A stretch of DNA of 64,000 bases from the NCBI RefSeq assembly GCF_019722725.1, contig NZ_CP077941.1:2790001-2854000 (forward strand), in the 5' to 3' direction. Shown piece after piece: positions 9,055 through 17,987 of the stretch. This DNA comes from Vreelandella profundi. GTDB taxonomy: Bacteria; Pseudomonadota; Gammaproteobacteria; Pseudomonadales; Halomonadaceae. The position numbers and the translations under genes were made by a program. The notes below the pieces were generated by a model. That model saw only the letters and a program-made list of their open reading frames with translations. It ran no database searches and was not told the origin of the DNA. Position 1 is the first letter of the stretch. Every line of letters begins with the position of its first letter.

Positions 9055-9792
9055 ATGGACGACGCCCTGCACAGCGAGCATTTTACGCTCTCTCCCATTG
9101 GCCATGTGGTGAGCGATTACCCGGACAAGTTCGGGATTCCGCGCCAGCCTGGGCTCGCACCGGCCGCACGGGCCACGCTGGTACTCACGCCCCCTTATAA
9201 CGACCCGTTAGCAGTGCGCGGCCTGGAAGATTTCAGCCATCTGTGGCTAACCTTTGTTTTTCATCAAAGCCCTGAGCGCTGGTCGCCGCTAATACGGCCA
9301 CCGCGCCTGGGAGGCAACAAAAAGGTAGGCGTTTTTGCCAGCCGCAGCACGCATCGCCCGAATCGCTTAGGGCTTTCACTGGTCGCTTTAACGGACATTA
9401 ATACTCAAGACGGCGTGACGCTGACGCTGTCGGGCTGCGACTTGGTCAGCGGTACACCGGTGCTGGATATAAAACCCTACCTGCCCTGGGTGGAGGCGCT
9501 GCCTGATGCGCGCGCTGGGTTTGCGCCAGAGACGCCGTCACTGATTGCAGTCACTTTTCATCCATCGGCGCTGGCTACGCTTGCGCAACGGCAGGATGGC
9601 GGCATATTGTACGCGCTAATAGAACAAGTGTTGAGACAAGACCCGAGACCGGCTTACCAGCAAAAAGACACGGCCTCTGGCCGCCTATACGGAGTACGCC
9701 TTCGTGATGTGGACGTTAAGTTTCAGCAATGCCAAAAAAGCGAAGCCACCACGCTAGAGGTGGTGGCTATCGAATCTTACGAGCAGCAATAA
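9055..9792 (+). CDS. trmO: TrmO (TsaA family), tRNA m6t6A37 methyltransferase
   Basis: TrmO uses SAM to N6-methylate t6A37 in tRNA-Thr(GGU), so it acts downstream of the TsaB pathway encoded at the left edge. The open frame starts at 8959, but the ATG at 9055 with AAAGGCAG just upstream gives a 245-aa protein beginning MDDALHSEHFTLSPIGHV, as usual. Motifs: SDYPDKFGIPRQPGL, SHLWLTFVFH, GVFASRSTHRPNRLGLS (signature), and DIKPYLPW. A C-terminal domain of about 100 residues follows, as in E. coli TrmO. Confidence 0.93.
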   Translation: MDDALHSEHFTLSPIGHVVSDYPDKFGIPRQPGLAPAARATLVLTPPYNDPLAVRGLEDFSHLWLTFVFHQSPERWSPLIRPPRLGGNKKVGVFASRSTHRPNRLGLSLVALTDINTQDGVTLTLSGCDLVSGTPVLDIKPYLPWVEALPDARAGFAPETPSLIAVTFHPSALATLAQRQDGGILYALIEQVLRQDPRPAYQQKDTASGRLYGVRLRDVDVKFQQCQKSEATTLEVVAIESYEQQ

Positions 9793-9806
9793 AACACGCC
9801 GACGCT

Positions 9807-10523
9807 TTAGGCGGGGAACGTAATACCCAGGCGACGGCCAACTTCTTCGTAGGCCTCAATCACACCGCCTAGCCCCTGACGGAAGCGATCTTTATCGAGC
9901 TTTTCACGGGTGTTAGCGTCCCATAGACGGCAGCCATCCGGGGAGAACTCATCGCCCAGCACTATCTCGCCTTTGAATACGCCAAATTCCAGCTTGTAAT
10001 CCACTAGCAGCATATCGCCCTCAGCGAACAGCGCTTTGAGGACATGATTAACCTTAAAGGTTAACACCTTCATTTGCGCTAACTGCTCGGGCGTTGCCCA
10101 GCCAAACGTCTCCGCTAACGACTCGTTTATCATCGGGTCGCCCTTCTCGTCATTCTTCAAGAACAGCTCGAAGGTTGGCGGGGTAAGCGCTATCCCCTCT
10201 TCAATGCCTAACCGTTTAACGAGGCCCCCAGCGGCGATATTGCGCACCACGCACTCGACGGGAATCATCTGCATCTTTTTAACTAAGCTCTCCGTGTCAG
10301 AAAGCTGCTTTTCAAAATGGGTCGGGATACCGGCTTCCTGTAACCGCTCCATAATGAAAGCGTTAAAGATGTTATTGACCATTCCCTTACGGGCCAGCGA
10401 CTCCACTTTTTTGCCATCAAAGGCGCTGGTGTCATCCCGAAAATTGAGCACCAACAAATCCGGATCGTCGGTGGTATACACAGATTTCGCCTTACCGGCG
10501 TAGAGTTCTTGGCGCTTTTCCAT
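9807..10523 (-). CDS. purC: SAICAR synthetase
   Basis: PurC joins aspartate to CAIR in de novo purine synthesis. The 238-aa protein starts at the ATG at 10523 ([16 protein letters not shown]) after a CGGAG; the frame extends seven codons upstream to a weaker start, which I reject. Motifs: [34 protein letters not shown] (usually Val-Arg-Asn), LVDYKLEFG and [12 protein letters not shown]. It is last in the dapA-bamC-purC cluster, 32 bp after bamC. The same linkage occurs in E. coli (dapA-nlpB-purC). Confidence 0.97.
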   Translation of the reverse strand: MEKRQELYAGKAKSVYTTDDPDLLVLNFRDDTSAFDGKKVESLARKGMVNNIFNAFIMERLQEAGIPTHFEKQLSDTESLVKKMQMIPVECVVRNIAAGGLVKRLGIEEGIALTPPTFELFLKNDEKGDPMINESLAETFGWATPEQLAQMKVLTFKVNHVLKALFAEGDMLLVDYKLEFGVFKGEIVLGDEFSPDGCRLWDANTREKLDKDRFRQGLGGVIEAYEEVGRRLGITFPA

Positions 10524-10555
10524 GGGGGCTCCGAAAGGGATCAAGGGTAGTCAAA

Positions 10556-11539
10556 TTAACGTAAATAGCCGGAAACACGCTCTAGCAGCTCGCGCTGATC
10601 ATCGGCGCTGAATGCACGCTCGCCAGCATTAATGGCTCGCAGAACGGTCTGGTCGCCATTGGACTGCAGAGCCAGGCGAATTTCTTGAGACATCTTGCGA
10701 ACATCGCGGCTGAAGATAATTTGTAACGGGTTGCGCTCACTCTCGGCTTTGGTCATATATTCGACCAGGAATGAGTGCCCGTCGGGGTCAGCGGCGAGCA
10801 AATCACGCTGACCTTCCTGGGCAAAATCCAATTCAAGATAGTGGTTCAGCTCAGCCCAAACGCGGTCTATCGACTGTGGAATAACGACTTCCCACTCATC
10901 GCCCTGCTGGCGGATTTGTAACGTTTGCTCATCGGTAAGGCGCTGAGCAGTCCACGAAGAAGACAAGCTTGCGGATGCGCTGCGCGAGCTCAAATGGCTT
11001 TCCAATGCATCCAAGCAGCTCGCCATGGTTTGCCCGCCACGCTCACAGCGCACTTCACTGCTACCGGAGCGCAGTGCGCTTTGTAGCCGTATATCCGCCT
11101 GTGATGTAACGATAATGCCCTGCGAGGCGCTGCTGTCCTGCACGGACAGTTGACGGCTACGCACAAACTCTTCGAGCTGCGGCCACACGGTACCGGTATC
11201 AGCCGCGACCACTAGCCAGACTTGATCACCCACTTCGCGGCGCTCAACATACTCAGGCTCTAGCCCACTGCCAATCGTCAGTGACTGCGGAGGGCGAATA
11301 TCGGCTGCCTCGTCAAGCCGTGTACCTTGAGATGCCGCTTGAGGGACCGGCAGCGCATCGCGGTAGCGCTCGGTATTACGGGTCTCTGGCAATATCAACG
11401 GCGGTGCCGAAGTGGCTTCGGTATAGTCCAGGTTGCGGTCATCGTAAAAACCATCCCGCGCGCAGCCTGTTAGTGTGACGGCCGTTGCAAGAGCCAGCGG
11501 TATCCATTTAAGCGCACGTTTTTCAAGCACAGAGCTCAT
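10556..11539 (-). CDS. bamC: BamC, outer-membrane assembly lipoprotein
   Basis: BamC (NlpB) is an accessory lipoprotein of the BAM complex. The 327-aa protein has a signal peptide (basic SSVLEKRALKW, then a hydrophobic stretch) and the lipobox LTGC about 24 residues in, so it is a lipoprotein; Ala then Arg follow the Cys. An unstructured N-terminal segment rich in Pro and charged residues precedes two helix-grip repeats (around residues 95-190 and 210-325). The ATG at 11539 has AAGGTGG upstream. It lies between dapA and purC, as in enterobacteria. Sequence similarity is loose, so the call leans on lipobox, architecture and context. Confidence 0.88.
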   Translation of the reverse strand: MSSVLEKRALKWIPLALATAVTLTGCARDGFYDDRNLDYTEATSAPPLILPETRNTERYRDALPVPQAASQGTRLDEAADIRPPQSLTIGSGLEPEYVERREVGDQVWLVVAADTGTVWPQLEEFVRSRQLSVQDSSASQGIIVTSQADIRLQSALRSGSSEVRCERGGQTMASCLDALESHLSSRSASASLSSSWTAQRLTDEQTLQIRQQGDEWEVVIPQSIDRVWAELNHYLELDFAQEGQRDLLAADPDGHSFLVEYMTKAESERNPLQIIFSRDVRKMSQEIRLALQSNGDQTVLRAINAGERAFSADDQRELLERVSGYLR

Positions 11540-11613
11540 CAAGCCACCTTAAGTCAACAAATCAGGTATCCAGCGCAGCATGAGCGCGCTGGATAAAAAG
11601 GTATCGCGTCAGA

Positions 11614-12498
11614 TTACTCCTCCACCACACCCGCGAGCTGAAGCGCTTCACTAACCGTGGCGTGATATTTTTCTGACAACCAAGTCATCGGCAAACGAAT
11701 GCCCGCATCGGCATAGCCCATGCGATTCAATGCCCATTTCACCGGAATAGGGTTGGACTCTATCCCGAGATTGGTATGCAGCGGCATCAGCAGCGTATTA
11801 ATTTGATGCGCTTTATCGGCATCACCCGCCACCGCCGCGGCACATAGATCATGCATCGCTTGCGGGGCTACGTTAGCCGTCACTGAAATATCGCCGTGAC
11901 CACCCATCAACATAAAGTCACAGGCGGTCGCATCGTCACCAGAGTAGAGCATAAAGCCAGTGCCCTTGAGGCGAGTGATTAGATCTTCCGCACGCTCGAG
12001 GTTCCCCGTCGCGTCCTTTAAACCAATAATATTATCTACTTCGGCCAGGCGTAAGACCGTTTCATTGTACAGATCGGAGCAGGTACGGCTCGGCACGTTA
12101 TAGAGGATCACCGGCAGCTTGCTGCCCTCGGCGACCGCTTTAAAATGCTGATAAAGGCCTTCTTGGGTAGGCTTGTTGTAGTAAGGGCAGACGGACAGAC
12201 AGTAGTCAGCGCCTACTTCACCGGCGTAGCGCGCAAGCTCAACGGCTTCAGACGTTGCGTTGGCCCCCGTTCCTGCAATCACAGGAATACGGCCATTCAC
12301 TTCTTCCACGACGCTGCGAATCACATCAAAGTGCTCCGCAAACGACATGGTGGTCGGCTCGCCTGTAGTGCCAGCAGCAACAATGGCATCGGTGCCATTC
12401 TCGAGATGGAAATTCACTAGACGACGAAGCGCCTCCCAGTCGATGTCGCCATTGACTTTCATTGGCGTCGCCAGGGCGACGATGCTGCCTGTGATCAT
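11614..12498 (-). CDS. dapA: 4-hydroxy-tetrahydrodipicolinate synthase
   Basis: DapA condenses pyruvate with aspartate semialdehyde, the first committed step of lysine and diaminopimelate synthesis. Start: ATG at 12498 ([13 protein letters not shown]) with TGAGGA 8 nt upstream; the GTG at 12513 would only add five residues that overlap the ribosome site. The protein is 294 aa. Motifs: [14 protein letters not shown] (pyruvate site), [23 protein letters not shown] (catalytic Tyr) and [10 protein letters not shown] (Schiff-base Lys). It leads the dapA-bamC-purC operon and is divergent from the peroxiredoxin gene. Confidence 0.97.
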   Translation of the reverse strand: MITGSIVALATPMKVNGDIDWEALRRLVNFHLENGTDAIVAAGTTGEPTTMSFAEHFDVIRSVVEEVNGRIPVIAGTGANATSEAVELARYAGEVGADYCLSVCPYYNKPTQEGLYQHFKAVAEGSKLPVILYNVPSRTCSDLYNETVLRLAEVDNIIGLKDATGNLERAEDLITRLKGTGFMLYSGDDATACDFMLMGGHGDISVTANVAPQAMHDLCAAAVAGDADKAHQINTLLMPLHTNLGIESNPIPVKWALNRMGYADAGIRLPMTWLSEKYHATVSEALQLAGVVEE

Positions 12499-12767
12499 CC
12501 GTTTATTCCTCACCAGCCAAATTGTAATATCAACTATCGGCGTATTTACCGAACTATTTTACCGAAAACAAGCGCTACTGGGACACCCTCAACTAAGCGA
12601 CCGCACCGTACCGAGATGCAAATGGTACTCAGGCGACTCAAGCCTGTACAGCGCAAAACTGCGTGATTTTTTCCGCGCGCCTGGTTTAGCTTTGACAACG
12701 GCTCTCGGCTTACGTGTAATCACACTCAATAATCGATCTTAACACCCACACTAAAAAAGGACGCATT

Positions 12768-13244
12768 ATGCCTATTGAAGTCGGCCAGCCCGTTGCAGAT
12801 TTCTCCGCCACCGCTACTGGCGACATCACCGTGACGCTGTCGGCACTGCGCGGCAAAAACGTCGTCGTTTACTTCTACCCGAAAGCCAGCACGCCCGGCT
12901 GCACCACCGAGGGCGGTGACTTCCGTGACCGCAAGCCGGCATTCGATGCCGCCAACACGGTTATTCTAGGAGTTTCTCGCGATAGCCTGCGTGCTCAGGA
13001 AAACTTTAAGGCCAAGCAGGATTTCAATTTTGAGCTTATCTCTGACCAGGATGAAAGCGTTTGTACGCTTTTTGACGTTATCAAGCTAAAGAAAATGTAC
13101 GGCAAAGAGCATCTGGGGATTGAACGCAGCACCTTCTTAATCGACAAAGACGGCAAGCTAGCCAACGAGTGGCGCGGCGTTAAAGTAGCGGGTCACGCCG
13201 ACGAGGTGCTTGCTGCAACCGAAGCGCTCAACGCGGCCAGCTAA
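12768..13244 (+). CDS. bcp: Thioredoxin-dependent peroxiredoxin, Bcp/PrxQ type
   Basis: This cytoplasmic thiol peroxidase is 158 aa. It contains the YFYPKASTPGCTTEG motif with the peroxidatic Cys45 and the later FLIDKDGKL strand. The position five residues on, normally the resolving Cys50 (in TPGCTxxAC), is Gly50 here; the only other cysteine is Cys99 (ESVCTLF), which is also present in E. coli Bcp. It may therefore work as a 1-Cys enzyme or resolve through Cys99. The ATG has AAAAGGA upstream. In many relatives this gene also sits next to dapA, divergently or nearby. Confidence 0.93.
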   Translation: MPIEVGQPVADFSATATGDITVTLSALRGKNVVVYFYPKASTPGCTTEGGDFRDRKPAFDAANTVILGVSRDSLRAQENFKAKQDFNFELISDQDESVCTLFDVIKLKKMYGKEHLGIERSTFLIDKDGKLANEWRGVKVAGHADEVLAATEALNAAS

Positions 13245-13315
13245 TTCGTGAAGTCTGCTTGCGCCCGCGCGTTGGTTACTTGAGCCACCAGCGCGGACGC
13301 AACAGGCAGTGCTAC

Positions 13316-14449
13316 TTACCCTTTTGGACCAGGGGCTTGCAGAACATCGCCCTGTGGCCCGTGGCCTTGTAAAACAATAGACTGATCACGCCCCTGTATG
13401 CTGCGCGGCCAGGCGTAAACCAGCGCTTTAAGCAGTGTCGCCAATGGGATCGCAAAGAACACGCCCCAGAAGCCCCAAATGCCGCCAAAAAACAGCACCG
13501 CTACGATGATCGAAACGGGGTGAATATTATTCGTTTCAGAGAACAGGATCGGAGCCAGCACGTTGCCATCCAGCGCTTGAATAACGCCATAAGCCACCAT
13601 CACATACATGAACTCTTCACTAAAACCGAAGTTAAAGCCTGCGACTGCCGCAACGGGCAGCGTAGCCACTGCCGCGCCGATGTAGGGCACCAACACTGAA
13701 AACCCTACCAGCACAGCGAGCAGCGCCGTATACGGCACGCCCAGGAGGGTGAAGACAAAGAACGTCACCGTGCCCACAATAATTATTTCGATGAACTTGC
13801 CGCGAATGTAGTTGGCAATTTGATTATCCATCTCACGCCATATCCGCGACAGCAGCGTGCGCTTCTGCGGCAGTAGCGAAAGCATAAAGCCGACTAGTAC
13901 GTTGCTGTCCTTCAGCATAAAGAAAACCAAAATCGGCACCAGTACCAGGTAAATAATCAGCGACATGATATTACCCAGCGAGGCCAGCGACAGCGTTAAG
14001 GCACGCTGGCCCAGCTGGCTAATCTCGCGACTGGCCACGCCAATCCAGTTCTGCATAAGATCCGGGGTAATAATATTCGGGTAGCGCGCCTGCAGCTCAT
14101 CCAGCCAGCCCTGGCCACTAGCAAACATTCGCGGCGTCTCTTGCACCAGCCCCACCAACTGATTCCAAATCAGCGGCATCAAAATAAACGCCAGCGTCAG
14201 TAATACGCTGATAAAAGCTAAAAAAATCATGATGACCGCGAGCAGGTGCGGGACGCCTCTGCGAGTAAGCGCGCTCACCACACCTTGCAGTAAAAACGCG
14301 ACGACCAGGGCGGTAAAAAACGGCGCCAGCATGCGTCCGAACCAGATAATCGCAGCAAAACCTGCCACTAATACCACCAGCAGGATAAGCGCCTCCTCAT
14401 CAGAGAAGTAGCGCTCAACCCAGCTTTTTAGAATCGTGCGCAGAGTCAT
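13316..14449 (-). CDS. AI-2E family (PerM-like) transporter
   Basis: The 377-aa membrane protein has about eight hydrophobic segments: two near the N-terminus (LILLVVLVAGFAAIIWFG and the next), a soluble-looking central stretch, then a C-terminal block of helices with PYIGAAVATLPVAAVAGF and GFWGVFFAIPLATLLKALV, which mark the AI-2E/PerM family. Members export autoinducer-2, sodium or unknown substrates; the substrate here is unknown. Its ATG overlaps the stop of the TusA-like gene upstream (ATGA), so the two are translationally coupled. The tail is rich in Gly/Pro/Gln. Confidence 0.88.
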   Translation of the reverse strand: MTLRTILKSWVERYFSDEEALILLVVLVAGFAAIIWFGRMLAPFFTALVVAFLLQGVVSALTRRGVPHLLAVIMIFLAFISVLLTLAFILMPLIWNQLVGLVQETPRMFASGQGWLDELQARYPNIITPDLMQNWIGVASREISQLGQRALTLSLASLGNIMSLIIYLVLVPILVFFMLKDSNVLVGFMLSLLPQKRTLLSRIWREMDNQIANYIRGKFIEIIIVGTVTFFVFTLLGVPYTALLAVLVGFSVLVPYIGAAVATLPVAAVAGFNFGFSEEFMYVMVAYGVIQALDGNVLAPILFSETNNIHPVSIIVAVLFFGGIWGFWGVFFAIPLATLLKALVYAWPRSIQGRDQSIVLQGHGPQGDVLQAPGPKG

Positions 14450-14724
14450 CGGTGCGCGTCTCCCGCTTTACGTATCCAGTAAACATAAACATCGTCGCGC
14501 TGCTCGCGCCCTTCCAGCGTGTGCGCGCTTTGCTCGGCGAATGACGCCATATCGCGCCACGAGCCGGCGTCGGTTGAACGCACCTCAAGCAGCTCCCCTG
14601 CTGACAGGCCGGCCAAGGCCTGCTTGGCCTTTAGCAAAGGCAGCGGGCAGTGTAGACCGCTAGCGTCTAGCACCGTGTCGGGCTGAAAGCCACCCGTTGG
14701 CTCAGGCCGTTCTTGCTTAGACAT
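14446..14724 (-). CDS. TusA-family sulfurtransferase
   Basis: This is a 92-aa SirA/TusA-like protein. The CPLPLLKAKQAL motif near residue 28 holds the active cysteine that carries persulfide sulfur. I place the start at the ATG at 14724 because GAAGGAGG lies 5 nt before it; the frame is open a further 23 codons upstream, but that stretch (MHQSTQQSMQQ) is low in complexity and lacks a ribosome site. It overlaps the AI-2E permease gene by ATGA. This TusA-permease pairing is common in proteobacteria near bepA. It may be a TusA paralogue rather than the tRNA thiolation TusA itself. Confidence 0.88.
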   Translation of the reverse strand: MSKQERPEPTGGFQPDTVLDASGLHCPLPLLKAKQALAGLSAGELLEVRSTDAGSWRDMASFAEQSAHTLEGREQRDDVYVYWIRKAGDAHR

Positions 14725-14916
14725 AGCCCCTCCTTCAAAAGACCCTGCATATTCACAGCATTGTTGCATAGACTGTTGTGTAGACTGATGCATAAACTGT
14801 TTATTTAACGGCTGTTCTCATTAGACTAGCGATTTAACGGCACTTCCCCGCCTTTATCAATGTCACAGCCCTATTCACTGTCGCCACTGCGTCTAACCAC
14901 TACCGATGAGGATGCC

Positions 14917-16380
14917 ATGCTGCCCCTTCGTACTGCTTACCCAGGTTGGATATGTGCGTTCGCTTGCGCCTGCGGCAGCTTACTGTTTAGCCCGCCAAGC
15001 GCGGCTATCAACGACTACGGCTTGCCGAGCCTAGGCGCAGCGTCTACATCGGTGAGTAATGAAGAGTATCGTTTGGGACGCGCCTGGCTGCGTCAGTTTC
15101 GTGCCCAAGCCCCCCAGTGGCAAGACCCTATTACCAATGATTATTTACAAAGCCTCATTGCCCGCCTAGCGCCGCATAGCCAAATTAGCGGGCTGCGCAC
15201 GATCACCGTCATGGTGGATAACGGCTCACTTAACGCCTTTGCCGTCCCCGGCGGCGTGGTGGGCATTAATTCGGGGCTCTTCGCATTCGCGGAGGATGAA
15301 GGCGCCTTTGCCTCGGTGTTAGCCCATGAGCTAGGCCACCTTTCGCAACGCCACTATGCCCGAGGCAGCGCCCGCGCGTCGCAGACTCAACTGCCCGCCA
15401 TGGCCGCCATGCTGGCCGGCATGCTCATCGCCGCGAGTGGCGCCGGCGATGTCGGCATGGCGGCCGCCATGGGCTCTCAAGCAGCGCTCATTCAAGACCA
15501 GCTCAGCTACTCGCGACTGTTTGAACAAGAGGCCGACAACATAGGCTTACAGGCGATGGCTAGCGCTGGCTACGACCCAGAAGCCATGGTGCGCATGTTT
15601 AGAGCAATGCAGCGCATGTCTCGCCTGCAGGGTGACACGCCGCCCGAGTTTTTACTGACTCACCCCATCTCAGACAGCCGGTTAAGCGCCGCGCAAGCCC
15701 GTGCCGCGCAGCTTAATATTGCCGATGCCTATACCAGCGACACGCTCTACGACATGATACGCGCCCGTGCGCTGCTGAGCCTTTATGCCAACACGCCCCA
15801 GCGTGCAGCCACACGCCTTGCCCAGGAAGGCGGTGAACAAGCCGCTCAGGACTATTTAGCCGCGCTAATCGCCGCCCGCAACGGTCAGAACGATAGCGCC
15901 TTAGAACAGCTGGATAAGCTTGCCAACGAGCACCCCGACTTTGCCATGCTGCCCGCCTCCGCCGCGAGCGTCGCGCTAGAAGCAGGCCGCTACGATGATG
16001 CCATTCAGCGCAGTCAGCGACTGCTACGTTTTATGCCCAGCTACTTGCCGGCTCAACTGATATTGGCTGAAGCGCAGCTGCAGCGTGACCCTCAGGCGGC
16101 TTATCAACTGCTCAACGACATTACGGCTCAGAACCCCGAAGACCCACAGGGCTTTAATCTGCTCGCCGAAGCTGCCGGCCGCAGCGGGCATAACGGCTGG
16201 GGGCATTTAGCCCGCGCAGAGTATCTCCAACTAACCGGCAGCGTGGACCGTGGCATTCGACAGCTTTCCATCGCCAAAGATGCCGCTGAACGTGAGTACG
16301 ATGATCGAGCACTGGCGCGCATTGAACAGCGCCGTGAAGACTTCATTGAATATCGTGAAGCACTGGAGGATTTTAATTAA
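14917..16380 (+). CDS. bepA: BepA, periplasmic M48 metalloprotease/chaperone
   Basis: BepA (YfgC) helps LptD and other barrels mature at the BAM complex and degrades stalled ones. From the ATG at 14917 (GAGG 5 nt upstream) the protein is 487 aa, the same length as E. coli BepA, and begins with a clear Sec signal peptide (MLPLRTAYPGW, hydrophobic core, cleavage after PPSAA). The open frame also has an ATG at 14860, which would bury the signal. Zinc protease motif HELGH is at about 137-141, followed by the third ligand in FEQEADNIGL. The C-terminal 220 residues are TPR repeats. It converges on nadA with a shared terminator. Confidence 0.95.
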   Translation: MLPLRTAYPGWICAFACACGSLLFSPPSAAINDYGLPSLGAASTSVSNEEYRLGRAWLRQFRAQAPQWQDPITNDYLQSLIARLAPHSQISGLRTITVMVDNGSLNAFAVPGGVVGINSGLFAFAEDEGAFASVLAHELGHLSQRHYARGSARASQTQLPAMAAMLAGMLIAASGAGDVGMAAAMGSQAALIQDQLSYSRLFEQEADNIGLQAMASAGYDPEAMVRMFRAMQRMSRLQGDTPPEFLLTHPISDSRLSAAQARAAQLNIADAYTSDTLYDMIRARALLSLYANTPQRAATRLAQEGGEQAAQDYLAALIAARNGQNDSALEQLDKLANEHPDFAMLPASAASVALEAGRYDDAIQRSQRLLRFMPSYLPAQLILAEAQLQRDPQAAYQLLNDITAQNPEDPQGFNLLAEAAGRSGHNGWGHLARAEYLQLTGSVDRGIRQLSIAKDAAEREYDDRALARIEQRREDFIEYREALEDFN

Positions 16381-16394
16381 GGCTTCTCGACATG

Positions 16395-16438
16395 AACGAA
16401 AAACGCCCGTGCTGCTATCAGCATGGGCGTTTTTCGTT
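16395..16438. terminator. Bidirectional terminator between bepA and nadA
   Basis: A long inverted repeat AACGAAAAACGCCC ... GGGCGTTTTTCGTT, with an inner TGCTG/CAGCA arm, has A-runs on one side and T-runs on the other, so it can end transcripts from both convergent genes. Confidence 0.9.
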
Positions 16439-16461
16439 AGTGCGCGCAACGCGCACTAAAA

Positions 16462-17490
16462 CTAAATATTAAAGTTCAGCATTCGCTCAAGCGGCTTTAG
16501 CGCTTTTAACCGCAGCGGCTCATCCACCCGAATCTCGCCGCTTCCTTCTCGCAATGCCCCTGCCAGATTGTCTAAAGCGTTCATTGCCATCCAGGGGCAG
16601 TGCGCGCAGCTGCGACAGGTTGCGCCACTACCGGCCGTCGGTGCTTCAAACAGCGTTTTATGCGGCACCGCCTGCTGCATCTTGAAAAAGATGCCTCTAT
16701 CAGTTGCCACAATCAGCCTATCGTTAGGCAGCTCTTTTGCCGCTTTGATTAGCTGAGACGTGGAGCCTGCCACGTCAGCAAGCCTCACCACTGGCTCTGG
16801 CGACTCGGGATGCACCAGCACCGCTGCATCTGGATAGATGCGCTTAAGATCCTCAATGCCCTTGGCCTTAAACTCCTCATGAACGATACAGGCACCGCCC
16901 CACATCAGCATATCCGCGCCGGTCTTGTTTTGAATGTAGCCACCCAGATGCTTATCGGGCGCCCAGAGGGTTTTCTCGCCCCGAGCCTGCAGATGCTCAA
17001 TGACCTCAACCGCAATCGAAGACGTCACCACCCAATCGGCGCGCGCTTTAACCGCCGCCGACGTGTTGGCATAGACCACTATCGTACGATCAGGGTGCGC
17101 ATCACAGAAAGCGCTGAACTCATCAGCCGGGCAGCCAATATCCAGTGAACAGGTCGCCTCTAAGGTGGGCATTAAAACGCGCTTTTCAGGCGAAAGTATC
17201 TTGGCGGTTTCACCCATAAAGCGAACACCGGCCACAACCAGCGTTGTAGCCGCATGGCGGGCACCAAAGCGAGCCATCTCCAACGAATCAGCGACACAGC
17301 CGCCGGTCTCTTCTGCAAGCTGCTGTATCGCATCATCGGTGTAATAGTGAGCAACCAACACGGCATTATGGATTTTCAGTAGCCGCTTAATATCCTCAAC
17401 CCGAGCCTGATCTTTTGCAGCAATACGGGTCGGGCAATAGGCAATGGGCAACGGAACGTCACGCTCTGCCTGCAAAGTCATTATAGTCAT
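16462..17490 (-). CDS. nadA: Quinolinate synthase
   Basis: NadA is an oxygen-sensitive [4Fe-4S] enzyme that condenses iminoaspartate with dihydroxyacetone phosphate to quinolinate, which NadC (7526-8380) uses. The protein is 342 aa. The three cluster cysteines are visible in [26 protein letters not shown] and [15 protein letters not shown]. Substrate residues are in [15 protein letters not shown]. The start is ATG at 17490 or the third-residue neighbour ATG at 17481; AGCGGTAG upstream is only moderate. No NiaR/NrtR site was recognised in the leader. Confidence 0.96.
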   Translation of the reverse strand: MTIMTLQAERDVPLPIAYCPTRIAAKDQARVEDIKRLLKIHNAVLVAHYYTDDAIQQLAEETGGCVADSLEMARFGARHAATTLVVAGVRFMGETAKILSPEKRVLMPTLEATCSLDIGCPADEFSAFCDAHPDRTIVVYANTSAAVKARADWVVTSSIAVEVIEHLQARGEKTLWAPDKHLGGYIQNKTGADMLMWGGACIVHEEFKAKGIEDLKRIYPDAAVLVHPESPEPVVRLADVAGSTSQLIKAAKELPNDRLIVATDRGIFFKMQQAVPHKTLFEAPTAGSGATCRSCAHCPWMAMNALDNLAGALREGSGEIRVDEPLRLKALKPLERMLNFNI

Positions 17491-17627
17491 TGTGTCTACC
17501 GCTGTGACGAATAGAGCTTTGGAAAAATTAATCCGTGTTTAAAAAACTATCTTAGGTCATTTTGGGAGAAAAATATTGCAAGCTGAAAACAGAAGCCCTT
17601 CATCAATGTTTTCTGCTGACATAGCAA

Positions 17628-17658
17628 AACGCCCCTGGCAATAGCTGCCAGGGGCGTT
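17628..17658 (-). terminator. Terminator of the tRNA-Lys pair
   Basis: Perfect 13-bp arms AACGCCCCTGGCA / TGCCAGGGGCGTT enclose a 5-nt loop, followed on the reverse strand by TTGCTATG. It starts 5 bp past the CCA end of the downstream tRNA. Confidence 0.8.
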
Positions 17659-17663
17659 GAATT

Positions 17664-17739
17664 TGGTGGGTCGTGTAGGATTCGAACCTACGACCAATTG
17701 ATTAAAAGTCAACTGCTCTACCAACTGAGCTAACGACCC
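17664..17739 (-). tRNA. tRNA-Lys(TTT), downstream copy
   Basis: On the reverse strand the 76-nt gene starts GGGTCGTTAGCTCAGTTGG. Its anticodon loop reads GACTTTTAATC (anticodon TTT), it contains the GGTTCGAATCC T-loop, and it ends ACGACCCACCA with an encoded CCA. The acceptor stem GGGTCGT/ACGACCC pairs fully. The sequence is identical to the copy at 17801-17876. Confidence 0.97.
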
Positions 17740-17800
17740 AAATTTGCTTTCTACCGTTACCGCCTGTTCAGCCACTAATTCAAACGATCTGTTGCTTGAA

Positions 17801-17876
17801 TGGTGGGTCGTGTAGGATTCGAACCTACGACCAATTGATTAAAAGTCAACTGCTCTACCAACTGAGCTAACGACCC
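17801..17876 (-). tRNA. tRNA-Lys(TTT), upstream copy
   Basis: This copy is identical in all 76 nt to the downstream gene, with an encoded CCA and anticodon TTT. The two are 61 bp apart and are probably cotranscribed from the candidate promoter at 17893-17921. Confidence 0.97.
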
Positions 17877-17892
17877 GCCTGAACGGATGCAT

Positions 17893-17921
17893 ATACTACG
17901 CAAACAGCCTTCTCATAGCAA
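17893..17921 (-). promoter_or_regulatory. Candidate promoter of the tRNA-Lys genes
   Basis: The reverse strand shows TTGCTA (17921-17916), a 17-bp spacer, and TAGTAT (17898-17893), ending 17 bp before the first tRNA. This is the arrangement expected for a sigma-70 tRNA promoter. Confidence 0.5.
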
Positions 17922-17987
17922 GCGCTTTTTACCTTTGCACTACATAAATGAAGGCCTTGCACGCATCGCATACGCACTATTTCTTAC

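Noticed and set aside
12260..12742. 160-codon plus-strand ORF upstream of bcp
   Set aside because: Most of it is antisense to dapA and its end lies in the bcp leader; no motif or ribosome site.
17557..17775. 72-codon ORF on the minus strand
   Set aside because: It translates the tRNA-Lys gene and its terminator; the SLAQLVEQLTFNQLV string is a well-known tRNA artefact.
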